Source of the DNA: an uncultured Clostridia bacterium | GTDB taxonomy: Bacteria; Bacillota; Clostridia; Peptostreptococcales; Anaerovoracaceae | Assembly: GCA_934247125.1 (NCBI GenBank) | Contig: CAKQIZ010000036.1 | Coordinates: 1-18,637, forward strand | DNA length: 18,637 nucleotides | Direction: 5' to 3' | Part shown: in pieces, positions 7,847 through 14,534 of the stretch | Layout of the letters: every line of letters starts with the position of its first letter | Numbering within the stretch: the first letter of the stretch is position 1 | Notes under the pieces: generated by a model | What the model saw: only the letters and a program-made list of their open reading frames with translations | The model's database searches: none | Told to the model about the DNA's origin: nothing | Translations under genes and position numbers: made by a program

Positions 7847-8152
7847 TGTCGCAGCGATTTCAGCCGTAATCAGGTGTTTTATATGTTGCTGTGGCTGAAA
7901 AATGTAAATTTCAGTCTGTTCGAGATCGGCAGTGGCTTTTTCGCAGCGTGATCCATAGCGGCAACTGGATGTGGATTTCCATATTTCAGCCATAACTCCT
8001 TCTAAATTTTATCATATGGCTGAAATGAGAGCATACGTGAGCTGGCAGCTCATCAGAAGATCATGCAGACGACGTTTCAAAGGAAGAGGATTTCCATTTT
8101 TCCGCCATAGACCTGCAGATATGAGCGATTTATGGCTGAAATCGTTGCGACA
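7847..8152. repeat. Cluster of alternating ATTTCAGCCATA inverted repeats
   Basis: The ends, 7847-7868 and 8131-8152, are inverted repeats matching at 20 of 22 positions, and both mismatches become G-U pairs in + strand RNA. Between them are more copies of the core in both orientations: around 7892 (minus), 7983-7994 (plus), 8015-8026 (minus) and a degenerate one at 8092-8111. The copies at 7983 and 8015 form a perfect 12-bp stem with a 20-nt loop. No transposase or clear target duplication is seen. A MITE-like element or a REP-type cluster are the options. Open frames here are unsupported by homology or ribosome binding sites. Confidence 0.65.
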
Positions 8153-8160
8153 GACACCGG

Positions 8161-8350
8161 GCGACTCCGATTGCCTGCGCCGCACGCCGATTGCCGATCG
8201 CCTGCGCCGCTCCGCTTGCCGCTCATCGCCCGCCGATCGCCTGCGCCGCCCGCCGCTTACCTGCTTCGCGCACCGATCACGGCCGTTCACCGCACGCCGA
8301 TTGCCTGCTACGCGCACCGATCGCCGCCGCTCTTTGCCCGCCGCTCCATA
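8161..8350. repeat. GC-rich degenerate tandem repeat tract
   Basis: The 17-mer CCGATYGCCTGCGCCGC occurs at 8167, 8194 and 8233, and in a degenerate form at 8297, within about 190 nt made mostly of CGCC, GATC and TGC pieces. The composition is far more GC-rich than the neighbouring genes and stops abruptly before the AT-rich fab promoter. Frames are open in several phases on both strands, typical of low-complexity DNA, and nothing recognisable is encoded. This completes the description of the gene-free stretch 7610-8529. Confidence 0.65.
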
Positions 8351-8386
8351 CAGCGTTTGCCATCCAGCCATGTGCGAATCCTTTCC

Positions 8387-8415
8387 TTGACGAAAATGCG
8401 CAGAAATAGTATCAT
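8387..8415 (+). promoter_or_regulatory. Predicted sigma-A promoter of the fab operon
   Basis: TTGACG (8387-8392), a 17-nt spacer and TATCAT (8410-8415). The start point would be near 8422, giving a ~108-nt leader before fabK. The same TTGACG -35 with a 17-nt spacer precedes the tRNA gene in this window. Confidence 0.7.
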
Positions 8416-8421
8416 ATAAAT

Positions 8422-8452
8422 AGTTTGACTATCAAAGTATTTGAATATAAAA
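8422..8452 (+). promoter_or_regulatory. FabT-type operator, with a second degenerate box
   Basis: TTTGA-CTA-TCAAA (8424-8436) is a perfect 5+5 palindrome. It closely resembles the TTTGAnTATCAAA site I remember for streptococcal FabT. A weaker box, TTTGA-ATA-TAAAA (8440-8452), follows 16 nt later. The first box sits on the predicted transcription start, a repressing position. The MarR/FabT-like domain encoded at the end of this operon is the likely ligand. Confidence 0.7.
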
Positions 8453-8529
8453 CTAAAAAAAGTTAACAATAGCAGTGCGGATCAAACCGCACATCAAAAC
8501 AGAGATCAGAACAGATGAGGAGGTACGAT

Positions 8530-9483
8530 ATGGTGAATGTTTGCGAGATCTTAGGAACAGAATACCCGATCATTCAGGGGGCTATGGCAAGGATCGCAGA
8601 ATGCAGTCTGGCAGCGGCAGTCAGCAACGGCGGCGGACTTGGGATAATCGCAGCCGGCGGTCAGAGCGCAGACTGGCTCAGGGACCAGATAAAGAAGACA
8701 AGAGAAATGACAGATAAGCCGTTTGGTGTCAATATCATGCTGCTTGCAGACAATGTTGACGAGCTGATGGACGTAGTGTGCGAGGAGAAAGTCGCCGTCG
8801 TGACTACAGGCGCGGGAAATCCGGGCAAATATATAGCAAAGCTCAAGGAAGCAGGCATCAGAGTCATTCCTGTAGTAGCCAACGTCACACTGGCGCAGAG
8901 AGTAGCGCGCGCAGGTGCAGACGCGGTAGTTGCAGAAGGAACGGAGGCAGGCGGTCACGTCGGTGAGACTACGACCATGGCGCTGATCCCGCAGATGGTC
9001 GATGCGCTGGATATCCCGGTCATCGCGGCAGGCGGCATTGCGGACGGAAGAGGTATCGCAGCGGCATACATGCTGGGAGCTAAAGGAGTGCAGGTGGGAA
9101 CGAGATTCCTCGTTGCAGACGAATGCATCATACATCAGGGATACAAAGACGCGATCCTGAAAGCGAAGGATTCATCGACAGTGGCTACGGGCAGGAGCAC
9201 CGGACACCCTGTAAGAATAATCAAGAACAAGCTCGCAAGAAAGATACTTTCACTCGAGAAGAAGAACGCTCCTGAAGAGGAGATCAATGAACTCTGCACA
9301 GGCACCCTCGCGGCAGCAGTGGTGAATGGAGATGCAGACAACGGGAATATCATGTCGGGACAGATCGCAGGCCTCGTGAAGAAAGAACAGCCTGCAGCAG
9401 AGATGATAGAAGAAATGTTTAAGGAGGCGGCAGAAGTTTATGAAGATAGGAATAGTATTTGCAGGGCAGGGCGCACAGTATAG
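8530..9483 (+). CDS. fabK: Enoyl-ACP reductase II, FMN-dependent (FabK)
   Basis: FabK reduces the enoyl-ACP double bond in the last step of each elongation cycle, using NAD(P)H and FMN. The product (317 aa from ATG 8530) has the family's TIM-barrel marks: YPIIQGAMARIA near the N-terminus, NGGGLGIIAAGG, VTTGAGNPG, the catalytic EAGGHVGE motif with H143, and the FMN phosphate site AAGGIADGRG...GVQVGTRFLVADE. I chose ATG 8530 because GAGGAGGT ends 5 nt before it. The upstream ATG at 8515 would lie across that ribosome binding site. First gene of the fab operon, directly under the FabT-like operator. The end overlaps fabD by 44 nt. General nitronate monooxygenase is the alternative, but the fab context and length favour FabK. 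Confidence 0.93.
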   Translation: MVNVCEILGTEYPIIQGAMARIAECSLAAAVSNGGGLGIIAAGGQSADWLRDQIKKTREMTDKPFGVNIMLLADNVDELMDVVCEEKVAVVTTGAGNPGKYIAKLKEAGIRVIPVVANVTLAQRVARAGADAVVAEGTEAGGHVGETTTMALIPQMVDALDIPVIAAGGIADGRGIAAAYMLGAKGVQVGTRFLVADECIIHQGYKDAILKAKDSSTVATGRSTGHPVRIIKNKLARKILSLEKKNAPEEEINELCTGTLAAAVVNGDADNGNIMSGQIAGLVKKEQPAAEMIEEMFKEAAEVYEDRNSICRAGRTV

Positions 9484-10420
9484 CGGCATGGGAAAGGATC
9501 TCTACGAGACTTATCCCGAAGCAAAGGCAGTATTCGACATGGCGGGAGACCAGGTGAAAGACTGGTGCTTCAACGGCGATGCGGATACCCTCAAGCAGAC
9601 GCACGTCACCCAGCCGACGATATACACGACAACGATGGCAGCTTATGAAGCGCTGCTCGCAGAGCTCAAAAAGCAGGGCATCGCAGACAAGCTGGAGATC
9701 ACCGCACTGGCAGGCTTCAGCCTCGGAGAATATTCAGCGCTGACTGCAGCAGGAGCGATAGACGAGATCAGCAAAGGCATCGACATAGTTTCCAAGAGAG
9801 GCGTGCTGATGCAGCAGGCAGGTCTTGACGAGGAAGGCAATGCAAAGGGCGGCATGGCGGCAGGTATCGGCGACAGACAGGCGATCCTGGAGGCAGTCGA
9901 AGAAGCAAGGGAGGACGGTATCCTCGAGGGCGTGAACTTCAATTCGCCGGTGCAGACAGTAGTCGCAGGAGACAAGGCGGCGCTGAAGCGCTTCAGAAGA
10001 GCCGCGAAGGCAAAAGGTGTAAAAGCGATCCCGCTCGGAGTGAGCACGGCTTTTCACAGTCCTATGATGATCCCGGCAGCAGAAAAGCTCAGAGATGTTC
10101 TGCTTGCAGCTGACCTGAAGGCTCCGGAGAAGACGGTTTATGCAAATGTCACTGCAGACGACATCATGAAGGACTTCGATGGAAAAGATGCAGGCGCTTA
10201 CCTTACGGACATGCTGGCAAAGCAGGCGATGAGCCCTGTTTACTGGGAAGAGATCATCAGGAGATTCGAAGCCGACGGCGTCAAGGCTATCGTGGAAGCA
10301 GGTCCGGGACATACGCTGACGGGGCTTACGAAAAAAACATGCCCTGAGATCGCGGCGCTCAATGTAGAAAACGTGGAGACACTGAACGAAACTGTGCAGA
10401 AGCTCGCAGAAATGCTCTAG
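9440..10420 (+). CDS. fabD: Malonyl-CoA:ACP transacylase
   Basis: FabD loads malonyl units onto acyl carrier protein for fatty-acid elongation. The 326-residue product has FAGQGAQYSGMG at the N-terminus (oxyanion-hole Gln), the nucleophile S94 in GFSLGEYSA, R120 for the malonyl carboxylate and H206 in STAFHSPMM. Near the end is VEAGPGHTLTGL, also typical. Length is normal (about 310). AAGGAGG (9421-9427) is 12 nt before ATG 9440, inside the fabK coding sequence, so translation of the two is probably coupled. A 123-nt gap follows before fabG, longer than other gaps in the operon. Confidence 0.97.
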   Translation: MKIGIVFAGQGAQYSGMGKDLYETYPEAKAVFDMAGDQVKDWCFNGDADTLKQTHVTQPTIYTTTMAAYEALLAELKKQGIADKLEITALAGFSLGEYSALTAAGAIDEISKGIDIVSKRGVLMQQAGLDEEGNAKGGMAAGIGDRQAILEAVEEAREDGILEGVNFNSPVQTVVAGDKAALKRFRRAAKAKGVKAIPLGVSTAFHSPMMIPAAEKLRDVLLAADLKAPEKTVYANVTADDIMKDFDGKDAGAYLTDMLAKQAMSPVYWEEIIRRFEADGVKAIVEAGPGHTLTGLTKKTCPEIAALNVENVETLNETVQKLAEML

Positions 10421-10485
10421 GCGCAGCGCAGACACGGGTGCACACAGGTTTACAGATGCGTGGGCGCCGGAGGGTCATGCGCACC

Positions 10486-10506
10486 GTACCGCACATGGTG
10501 CGGCAC
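10486..10506 (+). other. Hairpin in the fabD-fabG gap
   Basis: CCGCAC-ATG-GTGCGG (10489-10503), with GT/AC outside across one mismatch. It lies in the 123-nt gap before fabG. There is no T-run, so it is not a standard terminator; it could be a processing site. No acyl carrier protein gene fits in the gap. Confidence 0.4.
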
Positions 10507-10543
10507 GAGCGGCACATATTTCAGCACATACAGGAGGACATAT

Positions 10544-11287
10544 ATGTTAAAAGGAAAAACAGCAGTAGTGACAGGCGGAGTCAGAGGGATCGGCAAGGCT
10601 ATCGCGAAGATTTTCTGTGAAAACGGCGCGAACGTCGTGCTCTGCTACAGGAGCAACGACGCCGAAGCGGAAAAGACTGCAGCCGAGCTCGGAACGCTTG
10701 GCACGCAGGTCCGCGTAGTGAAAGGCGACGTCGCAGATCCGGAAACCGCAAAGAAAGTCGCAGAACTTATAAAGACAGATTTCGACAAGAAGGTGGATAT
10801 ACTCGTCAACAACGCAGGCATCACCAACGATAAACTGATGATGAGAATGGACGCTGAAGACTTTACAAAAGTAATAAACGCAAACCTGAACGGTGCGTTT
10901 TACATGATGAAAGAACTCTCGGCACTCATGGTCAAGAAGAGAAGCGGCGTCATCATCAACATGGCGTCAGTCTCGGGACTCAAGGGCAACCCTGCGCAGG
11001 TGAACTACAGCGCATCGAAAGCCGGAATTGTCGGCATGACGCTTTCGGCAGCGAAAGAGCTCGGAAGACGCGGCATAAGAGTGAATGCGATCGCACCGGG
11101 ATTCATCGAAACCGATATGACTGCAGTGCTCACAGATGAACAGAAGGAAGCAGCTGCGAAGAACATCACGCTGGGAAGGCTCGGACAGCCCGAAGACATC
11201 GCGAACACTGCGCTTTTCCTCGCCTCGGATATGGGATCATATATCACGGGACAGGTCATCAGCGTAGACGGCGGGATAATAATGTAA
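10544..11287 (+). CDS. fabG: 3-oxoacyl-ACP reductase (FabG)
   Basis: FabG reduces the 3-ketoacyl-ACP made by FabF using NADPH. The 247-residue product is a classical short-chain dehydrogenase: TGGVRGIG (10-17) binds the cofactor, NNAG at 89-92, catalytic S142 in NMASVSG, Y155-SAS-K159, then the NAIAPGFIETDMT loop and the C-terminal ITGQVISVDGG typical of FabG. ATG 10544 is chosen because AGGAGG ends 6 nt before it and MLKGKTAVVTG fits the family start. An in-frame ATG further upstream (10460) would add 28 residues with no counterpart in FabG. fabF follows after 27 nt. Confidence 0.96.
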   Translation: MLKGKTAVVTGGVRGIGKAIAKIFCENGANVVLCYRSNDAEAEKTAAELGTLGTQVRVVKGDVADPETAKKVAELIKTDFDKKVDILVNNAGITNDKLMMRMDAEDFTKVINANLNGAFYMMKELSALMVKKRSGVIINMASVSGLKGNPAQVNYSASKAGIVGMTLSAAKELGRRGIRVNAIAPGFIETDMTAVLTDEQKEAAAKNITLGRLGQPEDIANTALFLASDMGSYITGQVISVDGGIIM

Positions 11288-11314
11288 CACAGGATTTTTC
11301 AAGGAGGAACTCAA

Positions 11315-12550
11315 ATGGAAAGAAGAGTTGTCGTAACAGGACTCGGAGTCGTTTCCCCTGTAGGAAACAATATAGATGAAATGTGGGCGTCGATAAAAGC
11401 CGGAAAGCACGGTATCGCGCCGATCACGAGATTTGACACAGAAGGCCACAAGGTGACGCTGGCAGCAGAAGTCAAGGATTTTGATTTCGGCGACAAGAGA
11501 GCTGCAAAGAGACTGGATATCGCGGATCAGTACGCACTCGTTGCAGCAAGGGAGGCTGTTGCGGACAGCGGCATCGTGAGCGGGGAAAACGTTGACCCTG
11601 ACAGATTCGGCATCTACGGCGGCACAGGTATCGGCGGTATCGCCACACTGGAAAGCGAAGTCACGAAGTGCATCAAGAAGGGCAACATGGCGAGAGCATC
11701 CGCCCTGCTGGTCCCTATGATGATGCCGAACGCTATCGCAGGGAATATTTCCATGGAATTCAATGCAAAAGGCCCGAGCTTCGGTATAGTTTCGGCTTGT
11801 GCATCAGGCACGCACACGATCGGTGAAGCATACAGGAACATCAAGCACGGATATAACGATGTCATCATGGCAGGCGGCGCAGAATCAGTGCTGGCACCTG
11901 TTTCATTCTCAGGCTTCGCGAACATGACAGCGATGAACACGACTACAGACCCTGACAGAGCATCGATCCCGTTTGACGTTGAGAGGAACGGATTCATACT
12001 CGGAGAAGGCGCAGGTTTCCTGATCCTCGAAGAGCTCGAGCATGCAAAGGCAAGAGGGGCGAAGATCTATGGAGAGATCGCAGGATACGGTGCAACGTCG
12101 GACGCATACCACATCACATCACCTGACCCTGAGGGAACAGGTGCGGCAAAGGCTATCCGGATGGCGCTCGATGATGCAGGCATCAAGCCTGAGGACGTTG
12201 ACTACATCAACGCTCATGGAACAGGTACACCTTACAACGACGCATTCGAGACGATCGCTATCAAGAAAGTGTTCGGAGACGACACGAAAGTGCCTGTAAG
12301 CTCGACTAAGAGCATGACGGGACATCTGCTCGGAGCTGCAGGAGGACTTGAGGCAGTTATCTGTGCAAAGGCTATCGTGGAGGGCTTCATTCCGCCTACG
12401 GTCGGTCTGCAGAACCAGGATCCTGAGCTCGACCTCGACTACGTTCCTAACACAGGCAGAGAAGCGGATCTCGAATACGTGCTTTCGAACTCGCTGGGAT
12501 TCGGCGGACACAACGGAACTCTGCTGATGAAGAAATACAGGGGCGAATAG
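11315..12550 (+). CDS. fabF: 3-oxoacyl-ACP synthase II (FabF)
   Basis: FabF condenses malonyl-ACP with acyl-ACP to lengthen the chain. The 411-residue product begins RRVVVTGLGVVSPVG and has the thiolase-fold triad C162 (SACASGTHT), H301 (INAHGTGTPYND) and H337 (STKSMTGHLLGAAGG), plus the closing SLGFGGHNGTLL. It is a KAS II rather than a KAS III by these His-His motifs. AAGGAGG is 7 nt before ATG 11315. No fabH is present in the window, so the initiating condensation must come from a gene elsewhere. Confidence 0.97.
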   Translation: MERRVVVTGLGVVSPVGNNIDEMWASIKAGKHGIAPITRFDTEGHKVTLAAEVKDFDFGDKRAAKRLDIADQYALVAAREAVADSGIVSGENVDPDRFGIYGGTGIGGIATLESEVTKCIKKGNMARASALLVPMMMPNAIAGNISMEFNAKGPSFGIVSACASGTHTIGEAYRNIKHGYNDVIMAGGAESVLAPVSFSGFANMTAMNTTTDPDRASIPFDVERNGFILGEGAGFLILEELEHAKARGAKIYGEIAGYGATSDAYHITSPDPEGTGAAKAIRMALDDAGIKPEDVDYINAHGTGTPYNDAFETIAIKKVFGDDTKVPVSSTKSMTGHLLGAAGGLEAVICAKAIVEGFIPPTVGLQNQDPELDLDYVPNTGREADLEYVLSNSLGFGGHNGTLLMKKYRGE

Positions 12551-12570
12551 CCGGCAAGGAGGCAGTTTAA

Positions 12571-12996
12571 ATGTTGATGAACAAAGAACAGATAAAGGAA
12601 GTGCTTCCTCACAGAGAGCCGTTCCTCCTGGTCGATCAGGTGGAAGAGATGGAAGTCGGCAAGTCCATCGTCGCTACTAAATTCGTGACGGAAGACGAGT
12701 ATTATTTTCAGGGACATTTTCCGGGCAGACCTATAATGCCCGGGGTCCTCATAGTCGAGTCGCTCGCGCAGGCAGGCGGTATAGCGGTGCTTTCCATGCC
12801 GGAAAACAAAGGCAAGCTGGCTGTTTTCGGAGCTATAAAGAATGCAAAGTTCAAGAAGCAGGTCGTTCCGGGGGACACGCTGACTCTCAAGGTCACTATG
12901 GACAGGCTCAGGACCAGTTCGGGGACGGGCCATGCAGAAGCTTATGTCGGAGACGTGCTCGCATGTAAATGCGAGATACTGTTTGCTTTCAGCTAG
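12571..12996 (+). CDS. fabZ: 3-hydroxyacyl-ACP dehydratase (FabZ)
   Basis: FabZ removes water from 3-hydroxyacyl-ACP to make the enoyl-ACP used by FabK. The 141-residue hot-dog protein shows LPHREPFLLVD, then QGHFPGRPIMPGVLIVESLAQAGG with the catalytic pair H49 and E63, and the usual FGAIKNAKFKKQVVPGD. AAGGAGG lies 8 nt before ATG 12571; an ATG two codons later is possible but spaced worse. It starts 20 nt after fabF, and its TAG is followed almost at once by the regulator-fusion gene. No isomerase function (FabM or FabA-like) can be inferred from sequence alone. Confidence 0.96.
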   Translation: MLMNKEQIKEVLPHREPFLLVDQVEEMEVGKSIVATKFVTEDEYYFQGHFPGRPIMPGVLIVESLAQAGGIAVLSMPENKGKLAVFGAIKNAKFKKQVVPGDTLTLKVTMDRLRTSSGTGHAEAYVGDVLACKCEILFAFS

Positions 12997-13005
12997 GTGG
13001 CGGGA

Positions 13006-14472
13006 TTGGACAGAGAGATAAGAAAGCTCAATGACATAATGGTCAGTCTGTTCAATACGGTGCTGAAGATGGAGGAGGAAGCCATCAGGAATACCTCGTG
13101 TGAGGATATTTCCATCACGGAGGTGCATACGCTCGAGGCGATCGGCACCGGCAGGCCCAGGACTATGACTCATGTCGCGAACATCCTGGGGATAAAGGTC
13201 AGTACGCTGACGACTGCCGTGAACAGACTGGTCAGAAAAGGATATGTCAGCAGGCTGCGCGATGAGAACGACCGAAGGATAGTCAAGATAAGCCTGACGG
13301 AAAAGGGCAGGGATATTGTCAGTGAGCACGAGGAGTTTCACGAGTCGATGATCCGTGAAGCGATAGCACAGATCCCTCAGGAGAATGTCAGTCAGTTCGT
13401 GTCGTCGCTGGAAAATATCAGCAGCTTCATGATCATGCGCGGCAGCATGCCGTATGAGAAGCAGTCGCGCTTTGAGCTGAAACCTCTGCAGCTGGCCGGA
13501 AACACGCTGCCGGTGCCGATCGTGCAGGCGGGCATGAGCATCGGCATCGCAGGCAAGCGCCTGGCGTCGGCAGTCGCGATACAGGGCGGACTGGGTCTGA
13601 TAGGCACTTCCAGGATCGGATACCGCAGTGAAAACTACGAAACTGATCCGCTGGAGGCTGATCTCAAGGCTCTTGAAGCGGAGGTCGCCGAGGCGTGCAG
13701 GATCGTGAAAAAGGCAGGCGGAAAAGGGCTGATAGGCGTGGCGGTCATGTGGAACGATCACGACGCAGGCAGATACGTCCAGGCGGCGGTACGAGGCGGC
13801 GCTCAGGTGATAGTCACCAGCGTCGGACTCCCCAAGGATCTTCCTAAATACTGTGAAGACAGGAAAGTCGCGCTTTTGCCTACCATATCTTCAAAGCGTG
13901 CGGCAGCCGCGATAACCAGGACGTGGACACAGAAGTACAACAGGACGCCGGACGGATTCATTTTCCAGGGGCCGTGTGCGGCAGGACTGCTCGGCTTCCG
14001 TGAATCAGAGCTCGAAAAGGCGTGCAACGACCGTTACAAGATAGTTGCCGAGATAAAGGCGGAGCTGGCGAAGATCGAAAACTGCCCGCTCATAGTGGGC
14101 GGCGGCATTTTCGACAGACAGGATGCGGAGAAGGTCTTCATGTACGGCGCGGACGGCATCCTGATGGGCACCAGATTCATTGCCACTGAGGAGTGCGATG
14201 CTGATGAGGCATACAAAAGGCTGTATTTGAACTGCACGGAAAATGATGTTACAATAGTCAGGAGTCCTATGAAGACATCTGCCAGAGTGATGAAAAACTC
14301 GTTCGCCAACATGCTGGCACGCACGGGCAAGGCGGATTACGACATAATCCGGGCCGTGCAGAAAGGCGTTGAGGGCGATCACGACAACGGACTGATCTTC
14401 TGCAGTGCGAATGCCGAAAAAATCAGGAAGACAGGTACCGTGGAAGATGTTTTCAGAGAATTCACCACCTGA
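13006..14472 (+). CDS. FabT-like MarR regulator fused to a degenerate nitronate monooxygenase/FabK-like domain
   Basis: One uninterrupted frame encodes two domains (488 aa from TTG 13006). Residues 1 to about 145 are a MarR winged helix: KLNDIMVSLFNTVLKMEE, ISITEVHTLEAIG, recognition helix VSTLTTAVNRLVRKGYV and the wing DENDRRIVKISLTEKG. They strongly resemble FabT, the acyl-ACP-responsive repressor of fab genes. Residues from about 157 are a nitronate monooxygenase/FabK-type barrel: PIVQAGMSIGIAGKRLASAV, GGLGLIGT, then the FMN phosphate elements IVGGGIF and GADGILMGTRFIATEECDAD. The usual GGHxG, whose His is the catalytic base, reads AAGLLGF, with Leu at 328. FMN binding may thus remain without the normal chemistry. 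I chose TTG 13006 because AGGTGG lies 5 nt upstream; GTG 12997, touching the fabZ stop, is the alternative (491 aa). Regulation of the fab operon by this protein is an inference. Confidence 0.88.
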   Translation: MDREIRKLNDIMVSLFNTVLKMEEEAIRNTSCEDISITEVHTLEAIGTGRPRTMTHVANILGIKVSTLTTAVNRLVRKGYVSRLRDENDRRIVKISLTEKGRDIVSEHEEFHESMIREAIAQIPQENVSQFVSSLENISSFMIMRGSMPYEKQSRFELKPLQLAGNTLPVPIVQAGMSIGIAGKRLASAVAIQGGLGLIGTSRIGYRSENYETDPLEADLKALEAEVAEACRIVKKAGGKGLIGVAVMWNDHDAGRYVQAAVRGGAQVIVTSVGLPKDLPKYCEDRKVALLPTISSKRAAAAITRTWTQKYNRTPDGFIFQGPCAAGLLGFRESELEKACNDRYKIVAEIKAELAKIENCPLIVGGGIFDRQDAEKVFMYGADGILMGTRFIATEECDADEAYKRLYLNCTENDVTIVRSPMKTSARVMKNSFANMLARTGKADYDIIRAVQKGVEGDHDNGLIFCSANAEKIRKTGTVEDVFREFTT

Positions 14473-14534
14473 CCGAAGTTGCCTGGACCGGCGCTGACGG
14501 CCGGGAGGAACTGATTTCAGCCAGGAGGTATCCC

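Noticed and set aside
7847-8152. Complete transposon or IS
   Set aside because: No transposase frame inside and no clear target-site duplication at the arms.
8012-8371. Minus-strand 119-codon frame in the 7610-8529 gap
   Set aside because: Composition is an Arg-rich result of the GC repeats, with several overlapping open frames on both strands and no recognisable domain.
10460-10543. Longer fabG start at 10460
   Set aside because: It would add 28 residues not found in FabG; AGGAGG 6 nt before ATG 10544 marks the start.
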